Program-made: the position numbers and the translations under genes
Assembly (NCBI RefSeq): GCF_963668085.1
Contig: NZ_OY764059.1
Location: 186,001 to 250,000 of the forward strand
Source: an uncultured Ilyobacter sp.
GTDB lineage: Bacteria; Fusobacteriota; Fusobacteriia; Fusobacteriales; Fusobacteriaceae
DNA: 64,000 bases
Direction: 5' to 3'
Shown: piece by piece, positions 1-7,094 of the stretch
Layout: the number at the start of each line of letters is the position of its first letter
Position numbering within the stretch: the stretch's first letter is position 1
The notes under the pieces: model-generated
What the model was told of the DNA's origin: nothing
The model's database searches: none
The model's input: only the letters and a program-made list of their open reading frames with translations

Positions 1-571
1 CTTTACCAGTTGAGATTTTCCCAAATATTTTTCGATCATCTCCTCTGTTTCCCTTAAAGATGAATCTGTGTCTTCATCTAGGAATTCCGGTGTGTTAGCA
101 TCCATATTAACTTTGCTGACATATGCTCCCAATCCACTTTTCAAAAATAGATCAATTAAGAGTTCCGTAGGTTCTTTGTGAAGTGTTCCCCATACAGATG
201 ATCTTGTGGTTCCGTTTTTCCAGATTTCATTTATAAAGTTTTTGTAGGTTTGTTCAGCATATTTTAAATCTTTAAATCTTTTTTCTTCTGGGAATGTGTG
301 TGAAAAAAGCCATGGTACCAGTTACTTGTCCATACCGATACCAGTATGTTTAAATTGAGATGCATGGCAGTGCATATCGTTCAGACCAGGAATTATGAGT
401 TTATCTTTGTAGTCAGTAATTGGAATGTTTTTATATTTTTTAGAAAGATACTCACAACACTCTTTAACTGTCCCCATCTTCAACAATTACATATCCATTT
501 TTGAGGGTGGTAAATGTATCAGGCATCTCTGTGTAAATAATATTTCCCTTTAATATTTTTATATCCTTCAC
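1..571 (-). pseudogene. guanine deaminase (amidohydrolase), broken and cut by window edge
   Basis: Read on the minus strand from a GTG at 571 with a GGGAGGTG ribosome site at 577-584, the three-frame translation gives an amidohydrolase. The PGLNDMHCHA metal-site motif is followed by GIGMDK, then LVPWLFSHTFPEE, a pattern I associate with guanine deaminase (guanine to xanthine, Zn-dependent). Two lesions are visible. An extra G in the GGGG run at 472-475 shifts the frame just after VEDG. An in-frame TAA at 322-324 replaces a likely GAA codon inside the MDKELVPW-type segment. Downstream of the stop the frame stays open to the window edge and keeps family-like residues, so decay is recent, or these are sequence errors. 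The 3' part lies outside the window. The family call is fairly confident. True pseudogene status is less so. Confidence 0.7.
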
Positions 572-721
572 ATTATCACCTCCCATAAAATTTATTACTT
601 TAAGAGTTAGCATCTATCTTTTGATTTCTATAAAATCAATCATGGAGATTCTATTATACAAAAATTGTTGCGATGTAGTTTGTCATCATTTTATTTTTAA
701 TTCCTATAAATTAAATTCAAA

Positions 722-800
722 TAAAAAAAGTCGCCCGAATTCCATTAGAAAATATACCTTCCTTTGATGAAGGCAATTGCTAATAAAAGTAGAGCGACTT
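722..800 (-). terminator. long hairpin followed by T-run on the minus strand
   Basis: AAGTCGC at 728-734 pairs with GCGACTT at 794-800. Inside lies a second hairpin, CCTTC (757-761) with GAAGG (769-773), and a GCAATTGC palindrome at 773-780. On the minus strand the outer stem is followed at once by a run of T, as in an intrinsic terminator. It lies about 150 bases upstream of the guanine deaminase start, so it could be a leader attenuator. I recognise no riboswitch family in it. Confidence 0.4.
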
Positions 801-814
801 GGACATTTTAGGAT

Positions 815-836
815 AAAAAAGAGGGTTGCTCTTTTT
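815..836. terminator. short bidirectional hairpin with A/T tails
   Basis: AAAAAAGAG at 815-823, a five-base loop, then CTCTTTTT at 829-836. It has the shape of a small factor-independent terminator in either direction. No gene ends right next to it. Confidence 0.35.
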
Positions 837-1106
837 CAATAAAAATACCGTCATTTACTTTAAATTATAAATTTTCATTTGGATTGCATAAACCAAATAT
901 ATGAAAAGTGCAATAATAATTTATTATTAGAATAAGTTTAACCCCTTATCATAATTTTTACAAATATATTATTTAAATAACAACTATTACAGTTTTAGCA
1001 AGGGTGTTGAGCTAAAAAGTTCAAAGTATTTTTTTTATAATTTATTATATTTTTATACCAGATAAATAGAATTTAATAAAAACTTATCAAAAAATAGATG
1101 AAAAAA

Positions 1107-1146
1107 TAAAAAAACAGGCGGCGAAGAATTATTTCTCGCTGCCTGT
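1107..1146 (-). terminator. intrinsic terminator of the DauR-like regulator gene
   Basis: An 11-bp stem (1114-1124 with 1136-1146, one G-T pair) closes on an AT-rich loop. The flanking A-run on the plus strand gives a T-run for minus-strand transcripts. It lies about 75 bases after the stop of the gene at 1222-1863. Confidence 0.75.
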
Positions 1147-1221
1147 TGTAATTTTAGCTCTTGTTGAATTATACACATATTAACTATTTATATTCTCTAA
1201 AGAAATTAGAAAAAATAGCAA

Positions 1222-1863
1222 CTACTCACCTGTATCTTTAATTTTACTTAGGTATCTGTAAATACTAGGCTCTGATATATCTAAAAGTTTAGCTATTTTC
1301 TGGACAGTTCCCTTGACTAAAAACACACCCTTTCTATTAAACTCCTCTATAAGTTTTAATTTTCTGTCTAAGCTCATCTCAGGATTATTCTCCTTAAACT
1401 CACTTATTGTATTGTCGATAATATTTGATGCTATAACCTCAATGCTGTCTAAATCTTTATTTTCACTTTTACCCATCATGTCAAAATTTAAGAGTGAATC
1501 CACCTTTTCTTTTATTGTCTCTAAATCTGAATAATCTGCATTTATGCCAAGTAGACCTATGGTTTTATTATTCTCGTCCTTAATAAAAAAAGTTGAGAAT
1601 TTAACAGGTTCTCCAGTTTTAGATAGACCGTCATAATTAATTATATAGTCTTGTTCAAAGTTTAATTGCTTATTTGAAATTCTGTCACTTATGCTGCTTA
1701 TAGGGCCCCAAAAAGAATCACCTATTTTTCTGGTACTGTTAGCTGAAGCTACAACAGATCGGTCTAAATTCTCCAGGTCATGGAGAATGATTTCAAAATT
1801 TTTGCCTAAAACCTTTCCCAAAAACTCTACTATCTGAATATATGGTTTAAGTCTTTTATTCAT
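1222..1863 (-). CDS. YheO/DauR-type PAS and helix-turn-helix transcriptional regulator
   Basis: A cytoplasmic DNA-binding regulator of 213 residues, the usual size for this family. Residues about 5-120 form the YheO-type PAS-like sensor (FEIILHDLENLDRSVVA near the start, GLLGINAD near residue 104). Residues about 165-210 form the C-terminal HTH, with VQKIAKLLDISEPSIYRYL as the recognition unit. DauR of Pseudomonas, a family member, responds to D-arginine metabolism, but that does not fix the ligand here. The start is the ATG at 1863, preceded by a GGGGG ribosome site. The gene stands alone, with its own terminator downstream and a GC-richer possible leader upstream (2013-2090). The family is clear. 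The ligand and targets are unknown. Confidence 0.8.
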   Translation of the reverse strand: MNKRLKPYIQIVEFLGKVLGKNFEIILHDLENLDRSVVASANSTRKIGDSFWGPISSISDRISNKQLNFEQDYIINYDGLSKTGEPVKFSTFFIKDENNKTIGLLGINADYSDLETIKEKVDSLLNFDMMGKSENKDLDSIEVIASNIIDNTISEFKENNPEMSLDRKLKLIEEFNRKGVFLVKGTVQKIAKLLDISEPSIYRYLSKIKDTGE

Positions 1864-2012
1864 TATTATCCCCCTTTTTTCTTCTGATCATCTATGTAAA
1901 TCAAATATTATAATTAAGCCTGAAATATAAGCATCTATATTTTACATTATGAAGAAAATTAAAAGAAATGTCTATAAATTTTAATTTTCTCATTTTAAAA
2001 TTCTATTTTTTT

Positions 2013-2090
2013 CATTGGTTTCGTGAGGGGCTTATCTCTGATTTACCCCAGTTTCTACGAGGTTACACGTGATGCTAGAGAAATTTTGTT
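2013..2090. other. GC-richer structured island, possible leader RNA
   Basis: Within a very AT-rich gap of about 430 bases lies a compact GC-richer block. GGGG (2027-2030) can pair with CCCC (2046-2049). TCTCT (2035-2039), inside that loop, can pair with AGAGA (2077-2081), a pseudoknot-like arrangement. On the minus strand it lies about 150 bases upstream of the regulator at 1222-1863. I could not match it to a known riboswitch. The rest of 1864-2300 shows nothing except the terminators listed next. Confidence 0.3.
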
Positions 2091-2141
2091 ATTTTTTATT
2101 TTTTTCTTCTTTTTGGGATAATTTAATTTCATCTACAGTAC

Positions 2142-2179
2142 AAAAAAAGACTCTCTAGGATATCTATTCTAAAGAGTCT
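2142..2179 (-). terminator. second terminator after atoE
   Basis: AGACTCT (2148-2154) pairs with AGAGTCT (2173-2179). On the minus strand the stem is followed by seven T. It is a back-up to the terminator at 2203-2247. Confidence 0.7.
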
Positions 2180-2202
2180 GCCAGTCAAATTTCAGAAAAT
2201 AT

Positions 2203-2247
2203 AAAAAACCTTCCCAATCACATATTTTTATCTGTGACTAGGAAGGT
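2203..2247 (-). terminator. main terminator of the kce-like/dehydrogenase/atoE operon
   Basis: AACCTTCC (2207-2214) pairs with GGAAGGT (2241-2247), with an inner TCACA/TGTGA stem. On the minus strand a T-run follows directly. It lies just past the atoE stop codon. Confidence 0.8.
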
Positions 2248-2300
2248 AGTTAGTTTTGAATTGAATTTTAAAAATTAAGGTTTTACTAAATAATCAACAA

Positions 2301-3686
2301 CTATAGTATCGATGGTAAAATTAGTAAACCTAAAGAAGTTACAATTGCCCATACAAACCAAATAAATGCCATGAATCCCCAAACACTCTTAAGTTTCATT
2401 CCAACTAATGATAATGCAGGTATAACATACAACGGCTGAATCAAGTTAGTTGCTTCATCTCCCAGTATAAAGGCATTTACAATTGTAGGCATATGTGCTC
2501 CCACTGACTTACCAGCTTCTACTAAAATCGGCCCCTGTATAATCCACTGCCCACCCTGGGATGGTACAAATAGGTTTACTACTGATGCTGATAAATATGC
2601 AAATAAAGGCATAGTATTAGGTGTAGCTACTGAAATCATCGCATTGGCCATTATGGTAGCCAAACCTGAAACTCCCATAAGTCCCATTATTCCACTGTAA
2701 AATGGAAATTGTATCATTACAGGTGCAGCAGACTTGATCGAATCAGAAAAAGCTCCTGTAAACTTTGTAGGTGTCTTATATAAAAATACATTTAATACCA
2801 AGAACATAAATATTACAAAGTTAAAATTCAATGAATTTAAGAAACCCTTTGAAATTATAGATGTTGCTATAACAATTAATCCGGCTATTCCCAATAAGAA
2901 CATAATTAATTTATTGTTGTTCATCTTGTCTGCAGGAGTGAGTTCGGCAGATTCAGATTTTTCTTCTGCAACTACCACATCATCTTCTCCGTCATAGCTA
3001 ACTATTTCATCAGCTGGTGCTTTTGTAAAGATTACTATTGCTATTGTAACTGCGGCAATTATGAAAAACAAAACTGTATTAATAGGATTATAAGTTGTCA
3101 AACTTTGAGGCATAACCCCTAGCTGATCAACAAGGAAGTGATCCTTACCGGCAAGTAGAGCATATGCAGAAGCACTAGGACACCATGATTGACCTAATAA
3201 CATAGTGGAATATCCTGCTGCTATAAGCAGTGGAAAATGTAAACCCTTTACGTTTTTAGACAGTTGTCTTGCAAATATTGGTGTCAGAATCAAAGAAAAT
3301 GACCAGTTTATAACTGATGAAGCCAATCCAAATATTAAAAGCATAACAATGGCCATATTACGTGTTTTGGCTATCTTGGATATTTTTTCCAGTCCAGCAC
3401 TGATTTGTGGAGATTTGGCTGCAGCCCCACAGACTATAACCATTAAAGACATTTGAAAAGCGAAGCCGTTCATGGCCCATATCTTACCATACCAACCATT
3501 TATCAAATCAATTGGAGAACTTCCTGCTACCATACCAAACACAAAGATTACTAATGTCAATATTATACAGAATACAAATGAATCAGGTATTACTTTATCT
3601 GCTGCAAATTGAAACTTTTTGGAAAATCTCCAGAGAAATGAACCCTTATCACTGCTTAACGATATTTCTTGAGTGTTATTAGACAT
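2301..3686 (-). CDS. atoE: AtoE-type short-chain fatty acid transporter
   Basis: A 461-residue integral membrane protein with about ten to twelve hydrophobic segments and a charged cytoplasmic stretch near residues 230-255 (DGEDDVVVAEEKSE). The N-terminal RFSKKFQFAADKVIPDSFVF block and the SQGGQWIIQGPI and LGDEATNLIQPLY motifs fit the AtoE short-chain fatty acid transporter family, which moves acids such as acetoacetate or butyrate. The start ATG at 3686 has a GGGGGG ribosome site. It is the last gene of an operon behind the dehydrogenase (gap 100 bases) and the beta-keto acid cleavage enzyme. Since that enzyme releases acetoacetate, the transporter may import the starting hydroxy acid or exchange it for acetoacetate. 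That is inference. Confidence 0.85.
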   Translation of the reverse strand: MSNNTQEISLSSDKGSFLWRFSKKFQFAADKVIPDSFVFCIILTLVIFVFGMVAGSSPIDLINGWYGKIWAMNGFAFQMSLMVIVCGAAAKSPQISAGLEKISKIAKTRNMAIVMLLIFGLASSVINWSFSLILTPIFARQLSKNVKGLHFPLLIAAGYSTMLLGQSWCPSASAYALLAGKDHFLVDQLGVMPQSLTTYNPINTVLFFIIAAVTIAIVIFTKAPADEIVSYDGEDDVVVAEEKSESAELTPADKMNNNKLIMFLLGIAGLIVIATSIISKGFLNSLNFNFVIFMFLVLNVFLYKTPTKFTGAFSDSIKSAAPVMIQFPFYSGIMGLMGVSGLATIMANAMISVATPNTMPLFAYLSASVVNLFVPSQGGQWIIQGPILVEAGKSVGAHMPTIVNAFILGDEATNLIQPLYVIPALSLVGMKLKSVWGFMAFIWFVWAIVTSLGLLILPSIL

Positions 3687-3786
3687 TTTATCCCCCCTTA
3701 TATCATTCTTTAAAATTTTTACGATGACCCAATTTCCAATTTACCATCATGAGTTTATTCAAGTTACATATTTTTTAGGGATCTTC

Positions 3787-4731
3787 TTAAATATAATCTT
3801 TAGAGACTTTTAATTGCTTTAATAATTTTATGGTGTAAGCTTCTTTAGCTGTCTTGGATGCCTCAGTACCTTCGTACTTATAAAAACCTTCTCCCGATTT
3901 AAGTCCAAGCTTCCCTTCTTCCACCTTCTTTTCTAGCAATGGATTAGCCTTTTGTGTATTATCCATTACGGCTAGGAGGTTGTCCCCAACAATTTTCCAG
4001 ATATCTAGACCTCCGAAATCGGCTATCTCCAGCTGACCTGTACTGCAGTATCTGAATGCCGGTCCGAATTTCAGTGCTCTGTCTATATCGGCAGGCTCTG
4101 CTACTTCCATTTCTATCAGTGAAAATACCTCTCTGGCCACTGCCTGTTGTATTCTGTTGGCAACTAATCCGTCTACCTCTTTGAGCACTTTGACTATCTG
4201 CTTGCCTATTGATTTGTAAAGTTTTTCCACTTTATCATAGGTCTCTTGTGAGGTGTCGCCAAAGAAGGTGAGCTCAGCAATGGGCATGATATGTGGAGGG
4301 TTATACCAGTGATTTATTATGCAGTTTTTCTTTCTCTTTTCTGATACCTCAGAGATCATATCTGAAAGTTTAAGACTAGAAGTATTTGATGCAAATATGG
4401 CTTCAGCAGGTGCCAACTGATCAAGCTCCTTGAAAAGAGACTTTTTTATATCCAATCTTTCAAGAACAGATTCTATGATATAGTCTGCCTCTTTTGCTGC
4501 AGATTCTAGGTCTTCACATAGAGTTATTCTACCGATTATTTCATCTATTTCATCTATTTTTATTACTTTTTCTCTGGCAAGAATGGAAAGCTCTTCTCTT
4601 ATGGCTGCTACAGCTTTCTTGAGTGCCTCGGCAGACAGATCAAAGAGATTTACGTTATATCCATGAATGGCAAAGGCTTCAGCTATACCATGTCCCATAG
4701 TACCTGCCCCAACAACAGTTATATTTTTCAT
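3787..4731 (-). CDS. 3-hydroxyacyl-CoA/3-hydroxyacid dehydrogenase, NAD-binding
   Basis: A 314-residue two-domain dehydrogenase of the 3-hydroxyacyl-CoA dehydrogenase superfamily. The N-terminal Rossmann motif GAGTMGHG is at residues 8-15, followed by an acidic residue for NAD at about 31 and the ASNTSSL catalytic-region motif. The histidine segment reads NHWYNPPHIMPIAEL instead of the usual GHPFNP-like form of classical 3-hydroxybutyryl-CoA dehydrogenases. The C-terminal domain includes SGEGFYKY. Its ATG overlaps the stop of the cleavage enzyme by one base (TAATG), so the two are translationally coupled. In other bacteria, relatives next to DUF849 proteins oxidise free beta-hydroxy acids such as carnitine. 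I infer that this one makes the beta-keto acid cleaved by its neighbour. The exact substrate cannot be read from sequence. Confidence 0.75.
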   Translation of the reverse strand: MKNITVVGAGTMGHGIAEAFAIHGYNVNLFDLSAEALKKAVAAIREELSILAREKVIKIDEIDEIIGRITLCEDLESAAKEADYIIESVLERLDIKKSLFKELDQLAPAEAIFASNTSSLKLSDMISEVSEKRKKNCIINHWYNPPHIMPIAELTFFGDTSQETYDKVEKLYKSIGKQIVKVLKEVDGLVANRIQQAVAREVFSLIEMEVAEPADIDRALKFGPAFRYCSTGQLEIADFGGLDIWKIVGDNLLAVMDNTQKANPLLEKKVEEGKLGLKSGEGFYKYEGTEASKTAKEAYTIKLLKQLKVSKDYI

Positions 4732-5555
4732 TATGCCTCCTTTTTTAGACCAAGTATATCTCTGGCCTCGTCAGGTGTAGCTACTTTGTTTCCGAATTCT
4801 TTTATTATTCTGGCTGCTCTCTCTACAAGTTGACTATTAGATTTTGCCAACTCGTCTTTAGAATACATCACATTGTCTTCTAGCCCTACTCTGACGTGGC
4901 CACCCATGGCAAGAGAAGTTAATAATATAGGAAGATGCCCTCTACCGATACCTAGAGCTGACCATGTAGATCCCTCAGGTATCAAGCTTTTTAGATAGAC
5001 TAAATTTTCCACAGTGGCAGTACTTCCTCCTGGAGCCCCAAGAACAAACTGGTAATGTATAGGAGCTTTTAAAATTCCTTTTTTAAGATAATATAGTGAG
5101 TTATATATCATACCGGCATCAAATATTTCTATCTCAGGCTTTACCTCGTGCTCTAGCATGGTAGTTCCCAATTCTTCTAAGAATTTAGGGCTATTTATAA
5201 AGAGAGTAGAGTGACCCCAGTTCATACTACCGCAGTCATAAGAGGCCATATCAGGTCTAAGCTCCTTGAGATGGGCCTGTCTTGTTTCGTCAGTGGCATT
5301 TAGGTCTCCTGATGTGGTCATGTTGATGACAATGTCACATTTTTCTTTGATCAATTTCAATGTTTCTTTAAATTTGTTCTTGTCCATTGTCCCTTTGCCT
5401 TCATCATCACGCATATGTAAATGAGCTACCGCTGCACCGGCCTTATAGCACTCATATACATCATCTGCTATCTCCTGAGGTGTCAACGGGACATTTGGAT
5501 TATCTTTTTTTGTTGGCCAAGCACCAGTTGTTGCTACGGTAATAATAGTTTTCAT
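4731..5555 (-). CDS. beta-keto acid cleavage enzyme (BKACE, DUF849/Kce family)
   Basis: This 274-residue TIM-barrel enzyme of the BKACE family transfers acetyl-CoA onto a beta-keto acid, giving acetoacetate and a new acyl-CoA. Metal ligands are visible: HLH (H45, H47) and the glutamate of the VGLEDN motif at E226. APGGST near 174-179 is also family-typical. The lysine-fermentation member is 3-keto-5-aminohexanoate cleavage enzyme (Kce). None of its usual partners (kamA, kamDE, kal) is here, so lysine is not the obvious substrate. It is the first gene of the operon, has an AGGAGG-type site before ATG 5555, and is driven by the promoter at 5647-5675. The family is very confident. The substrate is open. 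Confidence 0.85.
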   Translation of the reverse strand: MKTIITVATTGAWPTKKDNPNVPLTPQEIADDVYECYKAGAAVAHLHMRDDEGKGTMDKNKFKETLKLIKEKCDIVINMTTSGDLNATDETRQAHLKELRPDMASYDCGSMNWGHSTLFINSPKFLEELGTTMLEHEVKPEIEIFDAGMIYNSLYYLKKGILKAPIHYQFVLGAPGGSTATVENLVYLKSLIPEGSTWSALGIGRGHLPILLTSLAMGGHVRVGLEDNVMYSKDELAKSNSQLVERAARIIKEFGNKVATPDEARDILGLKKEA

Positions 5556-5646
5556 TTCATTAACCTCCTGTGTATCTTTTATGATTTTATTGTTCTCTTT
5601 ATTTACACAACTTCGAAAATCATTGCGTAAATTTATTTATAATTAA

Positions 5647-5702
5647 TTATTACAACGAAAATTTCGATATGTCAACAAAATTTGTATCGATTTTATCGAT
5701 AC
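5647..5702 (-). promoter_or_regulatory. promoter and two palindromic operators of the cleavage-enzyme operon
   Basis: On the minus strand TTGACA (5675-5670) and TAATAA (5652-5647) are separated by exactly 17 bases. A palindrome CGAAAATTTCG (5656-5666) lies inside the spacer, and a second one, GTATCGATTTTATCGATAC (5684-5702), ends just upstream of the -35. A site upstream and a site within the promoter suit LysR-type control. The related TATCGATA motif also occurs before the lysR gene. Confidence 0.7.
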
Positions 5703-5773
5703 CTTTGAGTGAGTTGTTTTAAAGAGTAGAAATAGCGAGGAATATTGAGTGATTAAAAATTTTTTTAATAAAC

Positions 5774-5810
5774 AAAAAAAAGACTATCGAATTTTTCGAT
5801 AGTCTTTTTT
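5774..5810 (-). terminator. terminator of the lysR-type gene (bidirectional shape)
   Basis: A perfect 11-bp stem (5781-5791 with 5795-5805) is flanked by A7 and T6, so it can act in both directions. It lies eight bases after the LysR stop codon at 5818. Confidence 0.8.
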
Positions 5811-5817
5811 AGATGAA

Positions 5818-6768
5818 TTATCTTTTATATATATCATAATTATTTCTAGATTTTATGTTTTCTTCTCTCATTGAGCTCATAATTATTTCTGAGAAGACCT
5901 TAGTTGCTTTTGAAAGGTATCCTGAGGGAGGATAGGCCAAAGCCAGAGAACGATAAAGGCCTTCTGGACCGATTGAATAATACTCTAGGTCTTTATTCTT
6001 ATAGGTGTATAGCTCGGGCATAAGCGTTGTTCCCACTCCTACCTTTACTAGGCTTAAGACAGTATTAAAACTGTTTTTAGTATTGTTTATTTTTAAATTA
6101 TCTTTATATTTTTTCATAACCTTATCAAACAATTCGCTCATTATTAAACTTGAAACATTGAAAGTCAAAAATGGCAAATCTTTTAATTCATTCAAATCGA
6201 TCCAAGGTTTACCGGTTTTTCCCGCAGTTTTAGCTATTTTATTTAAGCCAAATGATTTGTGGGCACACAACAAGACCTCTTCCTTGAAGATCAGGTCGTA
6301 TTTTAACCGGGTATTTACTAGGGGCAAACTTACCAGGGCGACGTCTACTTTTTCATGCTGTAAAAGAGTTTCCTGGTATGCTATATCGGCCTCTATAATC
6401 TCGACATCTATATTTTCATATTTTTCTTTAAACTTTGGAATTACCTGAGGTAATAAATACGGTGCCTTAGGCGAAGATATGGAAAAGATGACCTTACCTC
6501 TTTTAAGGTTAGAGACATCGTCTATTTCGTTTGAAAGTTTTTTCTTTATATTTAAAATAGAATCGGCTGCCTTTAGGTAGAGTTCACCTTCGTAGGTGGG
6601 TCTTAGTCCCCCGTTAGAACGAATAAATATTTCATATCCTATCTGCTTTTCATAATTTTTTAAAAAATGGCTAAGAGATGACTGGGCCATTGAAAGTTTT
6701 TTAGCTGCTTTTGAAATGCTGCCGCATTCGTTTATTGCAGTGACATAGTTAAGTTCTTTGAGTTCCAT
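5818..6768 (-). CDS. LysR-family transcriptional regulator
   Basis: 316 residues, the normal LysR length. Residues 1-60 form the winged HTH (MELKELNYVTAINECGSISKAAKKLSMAQSSLS... in outline, helix residues about 15-40). The rest is a periplasmic-binding-protein-like effector domain starting near residue 90. Its direction matches the downstream cleavage-enzyme operon, which begins 260 bases further on behind an independent terminator and promoter. The start is ATG 6768 with a GGAGGGA site. An ATCGAT motif overlaps its own predicted -10, suggesting autoregulation, and the same motif marks the operon promoter. I infer that it controls the beta-keto acid module. The co-inducer is unknown. Confidence 0.88.
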   Translation of the reverse strand: MELKELNYVTAINECGSISKAAKKLSMAQSSLSHFLKNYEKQIGYEIFIRSNGGLRPTYEGELYLKAADSILNIKKKLSNEIDDVSNLKRGKVIFSISSPKAPYLLPQVIPKFKEKYENIDVEIIEADIAYQETLLQHEKVDVALVSLPLVNTRLKYDLIFKEEVLLCAHKSFGLNKIAKTAGKTGKPWIDLNELKDLPFLTFNVSSLIMSELFDKVMKKYKDNLKINNTKNSFNTVLSLVKVGVGTTLMPELYTYKNKDLEYYSIGPEGLYRSLALAYPPSGYLSKATKVFSEIIMSSMREENIKSRNNYDIYKR

Positions 6769-6788
6769 TCAATCCCTCCAATAAGATT

Positions 6789-6800
6789 ATTATATCGATA
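6789..6800 (-). promoter_or_regulatory. lysR promoter -10 with overlapping TATCGATA site
   Basis: On the minus strand TATAAT occupies 6794-6789. The motif TATCGATA (6793-6800) overlaps its edge. The matching -35 is weak. The shared motif with 5684-5702 suggests that the regulator represses itself here. Confidence 0.5.
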
Positions 6801-7094
6801 ATGGTATCTAGGTTTTATTAATAAGGAATATTTATCAATATCATACACTTAAATTTAATATATAACAATGCCCAATTTAAAGACCTGTTGTAATTCATCA
6901 AAATTCTAACTATGTATAAACAGTCTCATCAAAACAAAAGGATAAACCAGATAATATCAAATATAAAGGTAATAACTGAGATCAAAGTAAATTTAATTGA
7001 CGATAATATTTTTCAAAAACCTTTTATTTTTGATTTTTTTGAAGCTCTTTTTTTATCTCAGAAAAGTAAGCTTATAAATTTTAGGAGTGGTTTT
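6801..7094. other. intergenic region before the RND operon
   Basis: An open frame runs upstream from 7095 to 6912, but its composition is AT-rich and unlike the protein. I read it as untranslated leader. No convincing plus-strand promoter stands out. The operon promoter must lie somewhere in this interval. Confidence 0.45.

Larger units (their letters stand above)
572..1106. other. AT-rich intergenic stretch without a gene
   Basis: No open reading frame with a ribosome site is visible. The stretch contains two hairpin-forming elements (728-800 and 815-836, listed separately) and otherwise AT-rich sequence. It separates the broken guanine deaminase from the terminator of the next minus-strand gene. 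Confidence 0.5.

Noticed and set aside
2020..2085. Possible purine riboswitch on the plus strand (AGTTTCTAC match to the J2/3 consensus)
   Set aside because: The remaining conserved parts (TATAATC, the P3 loop and GACTA) are absent, and no plus-strand gene follows.
6912..7094. N-terminal extension of the RND exporter
   Set aside because: No ribosome site, unusual composition, and a GTG with AGGAG at 7095 fits the family start.
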